From Tepidisphaeraceae bacterium (GTDB lineage: Bacteria > Planctomycetota > Phycisphaerae > Tepidisphaerales > Tepidisphaeraceae), in the NCBI GenBank assembly GCA_025450555.1, contig JANWHF010000113.1, positions 1 to 8,996 on the forward strand: a stretch of DNA of 8,996 nt, read 5' to 3'. The number at the start of each line of letters is the position of its first letter. The first letter of the stretch is position 1. Positions 1-7,146 of the stretch are shown in pieces. A program made the position numbers and the translations under genes. The notes below the pieces were generated by a model that was given only the letters and a program-made list of their open reading frames with translations, searched no databases and was not told the DNA's origin.

Positions 1-263
1 ATGTTTCCGTTGTAGGGTTGAAGCAACTCGAACCATTGCAACGAAGTGATGTCTTCCGTGAACGGAAATGAATGATTGTGATTGTTCTCAAGATACATCC
101 GGTAGGATGCATTGAGCTGCTGAAGGTGCGCCAGGCAGACCGTCGCTCGAGCAGCCCTGCGCGCGTGGGCCAGCACCGGCAGCAAAATCGAAAGCAGCAG
201 GGCGGCAATCCCCATCACGACCAACAGCTCGACGAGCGTGAAGCCATCTCTGATGCGTCGCAT
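1..263 (-). CDS. Prepilin-type N-terminal cleavage/methylation domain protein (partial, C-terminus off the left edge)
   Basis: The minus strand reads 87 codons from ATG at 263 without a stop to the window edge. Residues 1-7 (MRRIRDG) form a short basic leader ending in Gly7. Phe8 follows, then TLVELLVVMGIAALLLSILL, a typical type IV prepilin hydrophobic segment with Glu12 at the +5 position. In this family a prepilin peptidase cuts after the Gly and methylates the Phe. Residues 34-50 (a basic helix, then CLAHLQQL) resemble the region after the transmembrane helix in pseudopilin/DUF1559-like proteins. A GAGG ribosome site lies 5 bases before ATG, and a stop lies upstream in frame, so only a GTG two codons earlier competes as start. 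The role is probably a secretion pseudopilin or an exported pilin-like protein; the missing C-terminus prevents a finer call. Confidence 0.87.
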   Translation of the reverse strand, partial: MRRIRDGFTLVELLVVMGIAALLLSILLPVLAHARRAARATVCLAHLQQLNASYRMYLENNHNHSFPFTEDITSLQWFELLQPYNGN

Positions 264-302
264 CGGCACCTCGATCCAGTGGACGGGATCAACTGAAAAG
301 AC

Positions 303-331
303 ATGATACCTTGAAGATCAAGGTATTGCAA
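303..331 (-). promoter_or_regulatory. Candidate sigma70-type promoter of the prepilin gene with an embedded palindromic operator
   Basis: On the minus strand TTGCAA (331-326) and TATCAT (308-303) are separated by exactly 17 bases and resemble -35 and -10 boxes (4/6 and 5/6 matches to consensus). A start of transcription near 296 would leave a leader of about 33 bases before the GAGG ribosome site (272-269) and ATG at 263. Positions 306-326 are a perfect inverted repeat: arm ATACCTTGA, spacer AGA, and the exact reverse complement of the arm. It covers the whole spacer and touches both boxes. A protein bound there would directly control the promoter. The match is by eye; the regulator is not identified. 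Confidence 0.5.
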
Positions 332-596
332 GCGCAAAATTTCGGCAAACAGAGGCAATTCTTCGACGCGCGCGGTTTGACCTGATGCTAAGGAGCCGCG
401 CACGAAGTAAGCGGTCCCGACGCGCTGGCGCGAGTTCTCAACGTGCTTTTGTATGACCAATCCGCTTAAGTGGTAATTGAACGAGCCTCCACTTCCCTCG
501 CGCGTCACATGGGAAATCCGCTTACTGCGTGTGCGGCTCTTTCGGATCTCAACGATCGAGGGAGCGATTTGGTAATCTCATTTGTTAATTCAACCA

Positions 597-600
597 GGAG
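597..600 (+). promoter_or_regulatory. Ribosome binding site that decides a GTG start
   Basis: GGAG (within CCAGGAG) lies 7 bases before GTG at 608, ideal spacing. It is 16 bases from the next in-frame ATG at 617. This favours the GTG start for the Tat-signal protein; the twin-arginine motif is retained with either start. Confidence 0.65.
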
Positions 601-607
601 ATAAGTC

Positions 608-1606
608 GTGGAAGAAATGTCGCGACGCGAGGTATTGATTGCGGGGGCGCTGGGGGCGTTGGCGTTACCGCTTGGTCGAGCGTTGGGCCAGCGGCAGGAG
701 TCGAGCGAGGCGATTGGGCGCAAGTACATCACGTCGTATTACCAGTTCACGGATGAAGCGGTGAAAATCCTGGCCGACAAGGCGCTGCCGAATGGACGCG
801 AGTATCTGCACATTTTCGTGCAGAGCGCGCCGGGGACAAAGCCGCGACCGAAGACAACGCGGGTCGTGCAGCGATGCGGCAGCAGCTTCAAATATGGCTA
901 CGCGTTTGATTTGAACAAATATAAGACCTGGAAAGAGGCCAGCGACGATCAGCTCAAGGCTTGGGCGGTCGAGTTTCGGGCGGCGGCGCTGGATTCGTCG
1001 GCGCCGGCGGATTACTTCGCCTTCAACGAGATGCCCGATGAAGCGCCCAAGCATCCGGAGCTTCGGCAAAAGGTCGCCCGCATCACTCGGCTTCTTTATT
1101 CTGCCGGCGGAGGACCGGCGCTGCGCGGCATCTTTTATTTCACCCAGTCAAACCTCAGGCCGGCAACATGGATTGGCCCCAGCGAGGAATTGTGGGAAGT
1201 GCTGGACGAAACCTGCGATCTTGTCGTCGGCGAGCATTTTGAGAGCGGGAATTTCGCCTCCCGACAGTCGGCGCAGAAGATCGCCGACCTGTTTGATGTT
1301 CCGCCCAAATGGATGGTTGCCAGCGGCGATCCGCGCCGCATCCGCATTGCGCGCGATAAATATGCCGTGATCAGTTCCACCTATTATGGCCCGCGCAACA
1401 CGAACTGGGCCGGGCTGCGCAGCGATAAAAACTCGCCGGAGGAGTTGAAGAAATATCTGGAAAAAATGGTGGAAGCGACGCGATTGAGCGAGTTTGGCAA
1501 ACGCCGAATTGTTTTCAGCCCGTTGCAGACTTTCAATTTGGACCCGCGGCTCTATCCGGTGCTTGCCGAAGTCATTAAAGAAGACCGGTGTGGGAAGAGA
1601 GATTAG
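608..1606 (+). CDS. Tat-exported protein of unknown family, possibly with a glycosidase-like barrel
   Basis: The 332-residue protein begins with a twin-arginine signal: SRREVL at residues 5-10, a hydrophobic stretch at 10-23, and a plausible cleavage site after ALG at 25-27. It should therefore be exported folded. I do not recognise the family. The mature part alternates predicted strands and helices. It has Asn140-Glu141 (YFAFNEMPDEAP) after a strand-like segment and Glu209 (LVVGEHFE) after another. This spacing recalls the acid/base (after Asn) and nucleophile glutamates of clan-A glycoside hydrolase barrels. That resemblance is inference only, and no specific family motif was found. The start is GTG, chosen for the GGAG at 597-600. 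The next gene begins 2 bases after the stop, so the two are probably translated together. Confidence 0.82.
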   Translation: MEEMSRREVLIAGALGALALPLGRALGQRQESSEAIGRKYITSYYQFTDEAVKILADKALPNGREYLHIFVQSAPGTKPRPKTTRVVQRCGSSFKYGYAFDLNKYKTWKEASDDQLKAWAVEFRAAALDSSAPADYFAFNEMPDEAPKHPELRQKVARITRLLYSAGGGPALRGIFYFTQSNLRPATWIGPSEELWEVLDETCDLVVGEHFESGNFASRQSAQKIADLFDVPPKWMVASGDPRRIRIARDKYAVISSTYYGPRNTNWAGLRSDKNSPEELKKYLEKMVEATRLSEFGKRRIVFSPLQTFNLDPRLYPVLAEVIKEDRCGKRD

Positions 1607-1608
1607 AA

Positions 1609-2061
1609 ATGAATCAATCAGACCCGTCTGGCGGCAGCACCTGGCAGAAGAAAGCCTTGTTGAACATGCGCATCATCTGGCTGGCGCTGCTTATGGGGCA
1701 GCTCATGTTTCTGCTGATTCTGGTGTTACTAATTCTGCCCAGGCAGCTGAACGTCCATCCGCAGCCAATCCTGTCGACTGTTGCATTCATCCTCACGGCA
1801 GCGGTGATCCCGGCCGCGTTCGTTGCCCGGATGATGATCTTTCGCCGAAGGCACACCGACGGACGCCTGGCTCCAGCCACCTATTTCACCGGCAGCATCA
1901 TCTTCTGGGCCGGCTGCGAATCGGTCACCTTTTTTGGCCTCATTGTTGCGATGATCAACGGCAATCTCTGGCCGACGATCATTGTTGTCGCCATCGCACT
2001 AGCGCTGTTCACATTGACGTTTCCAATGGCAGACAAGATCTCAGTCAGTTCGAACTCATGA
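1609..2061 (+). CDS. Small four-helix integral membrane protein of unknown function
   Basis: The 150-residue protein has a short polar N-terminus and four hydrophobic segments at about residues 21-43, 53-73, 90-112 and 116-135. A strongly basic loop (RMMIFRRRHTDGR) sits between helices 2 and 3 and would be cytoplasmic by the positive-inside rule. No family motif is recognised. ATG at 1609 is preferred because AGAG lies 7 bases upstream. The same frame is open further up, to a GTG at 1588 that would overlap the preceding gene by 19 bases. The 2-base gap to the Tat-signal gene implies an operon and a possible functional pairing of an exported protein with a membrane protein. A transport or anchoring role is only a guess. 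Confidence 0.82.
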   Translation: MNQSDPSGGSTWQKKALLNMRIIWLALLMGQLMFLLILVLLILPRQLNVHPQPILSTVAFILTAAVIPAAFVARMMIFRRRHTDGRLAPATYFTGSIIFWAGCESVTFFGLIVAMINGNLWPTIIVVAIALALFTLTFPMADKISVSSNS

Positions 2062-2078
2062 GCAACATTGCGCCTGTT

Positions 2079-2106
2079 TTGAGAATCGATCCGCATCCAG
2101 TAGGAT
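2079..2106 (+). promoter_or_regulatory. Candidate promoter for the glycosyltransferase / UDP-xylose synthase pair
   Basis: TTGAGA (2079-2084, 5/6 to the -35 consensus) and TAGGAT (2101-2106, 4/6 to the -10 consensus) are 16 bases apart, in the 114-base gap before the glycosyltransferase start. A transcript from about 2113 would contain the small GC-rich inverted repeat at 2117-2136. Found by eye. Confidence 0.3.
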
Positions 2107-2116
2107 GACGCCGCCC

Positions 2117-2136
2117 CGTCCGGGCGGGTCCGGACG
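2117..2136 (+). repeat. Small GC-rich inverted repeat in the leader of the glycosyltransferase gene
   Basis: CGTCCG (2117-2122) and CGGACG (2131-2136) are exact reverse complements around an 8-base loop. No run of T follows, so it is not an intrinsic terminator. It could be a leader hairpin or chance in GC-rich sequence. Confidence 0.3.
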
Positions 2137-2165
2137 AACTTGAAGTCATCCGACGGCCCCGGCGC

Positions 2166-2169
2166 GGAG
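2166..2169 (+). promoter_or_regulatory. Ribosome binding site that decides the glycosyltransferase start
   Basis: GGAG sits 6 bases before ATG at 2176. The longer frame from TTG at 2140 has no comparable site and would add only 12 residues unlike the family, so ATG 2176 is chosen. Confidence 0.65.
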
Positions 2170-2175
2170 CACGCG

Positions 2176-2934
2176 ATGGTGGAACAAACCTTCGGCGAGC
2201 CTGCTGCGGCGGGCAAGCCGACCAAACTCTCGGTCGTAATCCCTGTTTACAACGAAGCAGCCACGTTCCAGGAACTGGTTCGGCGGGTGGTCGTCGCGCC
2301 GTTGCTCCCTGGCATCGTCCGAGAAATCGTTTGCGTCAACGACTGCTCGACCGACGGCACCGCTGTCAAAATCGACGAACTTCCCACGCTGTTTCCCGGC
2401 GAGGATTTCAAGATCGTCCATAAGCCGGTGAATCAGGGAAAAGGGGCGGCCCTGCGCGACGGCTTCAAGCTGGCGACCGGCGATTTGGTCATCGTCCAGG
2501 ATGCCGATCTGGAATATGATCCCGCCGACTACGTAAAGCTCATCCTGCCAATCGTCGAAGGTAAAGCGGATGTGGTGTTTGGCAGCCGGTTCGTCAGCGG
2601 CGCGCCGCACCGCGTCCTATATTTCTGGCACATGCTGGCCAACCGGTTTCTGACGTTCCTGAGCAACACGTTCACGAACCTGAACCTGACCGACATGGAA
2701 GTCTGTTACAAGGTTTTTCGCAAGCAGGTGCTGGATCAGATTACGCTCAAATGCGACCGATTCGGCTTTGAGCCGGAGGTCACGGCCAAGGTCGCCAAAA
2801 TCCGTCCGCGGCTGCGGATTTTTGAGGTGGGCGTGGCCTATTACGGCCGCAGCTACGACGAGGGCAAAAAAATCACCTGGAAGGATGCCGTCAAGGCGGT
2901 GCTGACAATCCTGCGATTTGCCGTATCCGATTGA
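2176..2934 (+). CDS. Family 2 glycosyltransferase, polyprenyl/dolichyl-phosphate sugar synthase type
   Basis: The 252-residue protein has a full GT-A glycosyltransferase 2 domain. VIPVYNE is at 21-27, ND followed by STDGT at 55-62, NQGKGAALRDGF at 86-97, the metal-binding DAD at 109-111 within QDADLEYDP, GSRF at 136-139, and TDMEVCYKVFR at 172-182. FGFEPEVTAKVA at 196-207 and RSYDEGKKI with a following Trp at 225-235 are typical of the DPM1/DPG synthase-like branch. These enzymes move a sugar from a nucleotide donor to a polyprenyl phosphate at the cytoplasmic face of the membrane. No C-terminal membrane helices are present, so it resembles the soluble or peripheral form. The UDP-xylose synthase gene follows after 40 bases with no terminator, suggesting an operon for a lipid-linked glycan. 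The actual donor sugar cannot be read from sequence. Confidence 0.92.
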   Translation: MVEQTFGEPAAAGKPTKLSVVIPVYNEAATFQELVRRVVVAPLLPGIVREIVCVNDCSTDGTAVKIDELPTLFPGEDFKIVHKPVNQGKGAALRDGFKLATGDLVIVQDADLEYDPADYVKLILPIVEGKADVVFGSRFVSGAPHRVLYFWHMLANRFLTFLSNTFTNLNLTDMEVCYKVFRKQVLDQITLKCDRFGFEPEVTAKVAKIRPRLRIFEVGVAYYGRSYDEGKKITWKDAVKAVLTILRFAVSD

Positions 2935-2974
2935 GGGCCGGCGCGATTATGGTTGGCATTGAAATGGATTTTGC

Positions 2975-3916
2975 ATGCGAATTCTGATTTCCGGCGCCGC
3001 GGGCTTTCTGGGATCGTATTTGTCCGACCTTCTGCTTTCTCAAGGGCACGAGATCGTCGGCGTCGATAATTTCATCACCGGCCGCCGGGAAAATATCGCG
3101 CACCTCAGCTCCAATTCGAAATTCTCGCTGATCGAGCGCGATGTCACAGACTCGCTGGAAATCGATGGACCGATCGATCGGCTCTATCACATGGCCTCGC
3201 CCGCGTCTCCCAAGGGATACGTGAAGCACCAGGTTGCCACGCTCAAGGTCAACAGCCAGGGGACATGGAATCTGCTGGAGCTTGCGCTTCGCAAAAAATC
3301 GCGCTTCCTGATGGCGTCAACCAGCGAATGCTACGGCGATCCCCAAGTCAATCCGCAACCCGAAAGCTACTGGGGCAACGTCAATTCGATTGGCATGCGG
3401 AGCATGTATGATGAGGCCAAGCGATTCAGCGAAGCCTGCACGATGGCCTACCATCGCGAGCGCGGGGCCGACACACGCCTCATCCGCATCTTCAACACCT
3501 ATGGCCCGCGGATGGACCCATACGATGGCCGGGTCGTCATCACCTTCATTCGTCAAGCGCTCAACAATGAACCGTTGACGGTCTTTGGACAAGGACAGCA
3601 GACGCGCAGCCTCTGCTACGTGACTGATCTCGTGCAAGGGATCAACCTGACGATGGAAAGCAATTTCCACGAGCCGATCAACCTCGGCAACCCCGATGAG
3701 GCGACGATCCTGCAAATCGCCAAAGACATTCTCGAGCTGATTCCGCAGAGCAAGAGCCAGATCGAGTACAAAGAAATGCCGCCGGATGATCCGACGCGGC
3801 GCTGCCCCGACATTTCCCGCGCCCGCCAAATTCTCGGCTGGCAGCCAAGAATTGGGCGCAAAGAAGGCTTGAAGAAAATGATTGACTTCTATGCCCCGCG
3901 CCTCGGACATTGCTGA
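2975..3916 (+). CDS. uxs: UDP-glucuronate decarboxylase (UDP-xylose synthase), NAD-dependent extended SDR
   Basis: The 313-residue enzyme converts UDP-glucuronate to UDP-xylose in the cytoplasm through an NAD-bound 4-keto intermediate. The Rossmann motif GAAGFLG is at 7-13, with Asp31-Asn32 at the end of the second strand. STSECYGDP at 115-123 carries the active-site Thr/Ser-Ser-Glu (Glu118). The catalytic pair is Tyr145 and Lys149 in YDEAKR. RIFNTYGPRMDPYDGRVV (171-188), GQGQQTRSLCYVTDLV (205-220) and DDPTRRCPDI (271-280, with the arginine expected for decarboxylation) match the UXS branch, which this resembles more than UDP-galactose 4-epimerases or dTDP-glucose dehydratases. Length is normal for bacterial forms without a membrane anchor. 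ATG at 2975 is the only start placing the nucleotide-binding strand at residue 2; no clear ribosome site is seen, perhaps because translation is coupled to the preceding glycosyltransferase gene. Confidence 0.92.
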   Translation: MRILISGAAGFLGSYLSDLLLSQGHEIVGVDNFITGRRENIAHLSSNSKFSLIERDVTDSLEIDGPIDRLYHMASPASPKGYVKHQVATLKVNSQGTWNLLELALRKKSRFLMASTSECYGDPQVNPQPESYWGNVNSIGMRSMYDEAKRFSEACTMAYHRERGADTRLIRIFNTYGPRMDPYDGRVVITFIRQALNNEPLTVFGQGQQTRSLCYVTDLVQGINLTMESNFHEPINLGNPDEATILQIAKDILELIPQSKSQIEYKEMPPDDPTRRCPDISRARQILGWQPRIGRKEGLKKMIDFYAPRLGHC

Positions 3917-3935
3917 TCGAGCGCGCTTGCTCGAT
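3916..3935 (+). repeat. Hairpin overlapping the stop codon of the UDP-xylose synthase gene
   Basis: ATCGAGC (3916-3922) and GCTCGAT (3929-3935) are perfect reverse complements around the 6-base loop GCGCTT. It sits exactly at the end of the two-gene unit, where a terminator would be expected, but no T-run follows. It may act as a weak or Rho-assisted stop, or protect the transcript end. Confidence 0.35.
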
Positions 3936-4139
3936 ATTCGTTCGCTTGCAAATCAAGTCCTGTCAATGAAATCGGCGCATTTCGGCCGATGACCGCTCTA
4001 TTGCGATCCTGTCCATTTGCATCTCGTCAAGAACTCCGACTTGGGCTAACCTATCGCCAGCGTAAACCTGACGTATGCGGCGATTGATTTGTCAACGTGG
4101 ATTTGGAAACGGGATCACACCGGCGAATAAGGAGATTCT
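3917..4139. other. Intergenic region before hppA
   Basis: These 223 bases contain the 3916-3935 hairpin and a second inverted repeat, ATCGGC (3971-3976) with GCCGAT (3985-3990) around 8 bases. No open frame of interest is seen. hppA probably has its own promoter here, but no hexamer pair is convincing: TTGTCA (4090-4095) is a good -35 match without a good -10. The strong hppA ribosome site AAGGAG is at 4129-4134. Confidence 0.5.
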
Positions 4140-6566
<2,427 letters not shown>

Positions 6567-6587
6567 TTCGAGGCGAAAGGGGTTCTT

Positions 6588-7130
6588 ATGCGGCCACATA
6601 TATTTGCGGCGTTTTCCGTCTTAATTTCGTCGCTGTTGATTGCGGCCGCACATGCTGAGGACAGCAAGCCTGCCGCGGCTACCCTGTTGGATGGAAGGAT
6701 CAGTTACGTGGTTCCTGCACACTGGATGGCTGTCAAAAGCAGCCTGCCCAGCGACATCGCCGCAACTTATGTCGCGCCGGATCATGATGGCGTTCTGCTG
6801 ATCGAGGTGCTACCGGAAAAAGCATGGATTGCGCCCGAAGCCGGTCCGAAACTGGCGGCCCAGTTCCGCGCCAGTCGCAAAAGAGCCGGGCAGGCGATCG
6901 TGCTGGATCCTAAGTTGGAAAAGGATCCGCATTTCCCCATTCGGATTCACGAGAAATACAAAAATAAGCAAGGCGCGGTGGCCGACGAACTGCACCTGTA
7001 CAGGAAGATTGGCGATAGGGCCGTGTCGGTCACCGTCCAATCATTTTCCGAAGACGAGCATCACATCGAAACCATCCATAAGGTGGGCTCCGACACGCTG
7101 GTTTCCGCGAAGGCAAAATCCGAGAAGTGA
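6588..7130 (+). CDS. Small secreted protein of unknown function, probably co-transcribed with hppA
   Basis: The 180-residue product starts with a Sec signal peptide: MRPH, a hydrophobic core at 5-21, and AHA at 21-23 followed by Glu-Asp, giving likely cleavage after residue 23. The mature domain opens with LLDGRISYVVPAHWMAVK (33-50), a pattern seen in PsbP/DcrB-like small beta-rich domains (strand, Pro, 'W' turn), and continues with alternating strands and basic helices. This fold suggestion is weak. There is no Cys, so no lipobox. The start ATG is 5 bases after AAAGGGG (6576-6582). With only 21 bases after hppA and no terminator, it is likely in the same transcript. It ends 16 bases before the stop of the convergent TPR gene. 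Confidence 0.83.
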   Translation: MRPHIFAAFSVLISSLLIAAAHAEDSKPAAATLLDGRISYVVPAHWMAVKSSLPSDIAATYVAPDHDGVLLIEVLPEKAWIAPEAGPKLAAQFRASRKRAGQAIVLDPKLEKDPHFPIRIHEKYKNKQGAVADELHLYRKIGDRAVSVTVQSFSEDEHHIETIHKVGSDTLVSAKAKSEK

Positions 7131-7146
7131 AACATCGCTCGCTACT

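Larger units (their letters stand above)
264..607. other. Gene-poor stretch between the divergent prepilin and Tat-protein genes
   Basis: These 344 bases separate two divergently transcribed genes. They hold the prepilin promoter and palindrome near 303-331 and the ribosome site of the rightward gene at 597-600. No convincing promoter for the rightward gene was found. A minus-strand frame is open from about 573 to 215 (usable start GTG at 508, no good ribosome site). Part of it reads NYHLSGLV followed by RQRVGTAYFVRG, loosely like the recognition helix and wing of winged-helix regulators. It runs through the promoter and into the start of the prepilin gene in another frame, so I do not call it a gene. 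Confidence 0.5.

Noticed and set aside
1494..2108. A 204-codon plus-strand frame overlapping the end of the Tat gene and the whole membrane-protein gene
   Set aside because: It is rich in His, Arg, Ser and Cys with no domain or signal. The alternative frame gives a coherent four-helix membrane protein with a good start.
2146..2610. A 154-codon minus-strand frame antisense to the glycosyltransferase
   Set aside because: It mirrors the codons of a well-conserved GT2 domain and shows no recognisable motif.
3917..4139. A tRNA, riboswitch or small RNA before hppA
   Set aside because: No cloverleaf or T-loop signature, and only short unrelated hairpins are seen.
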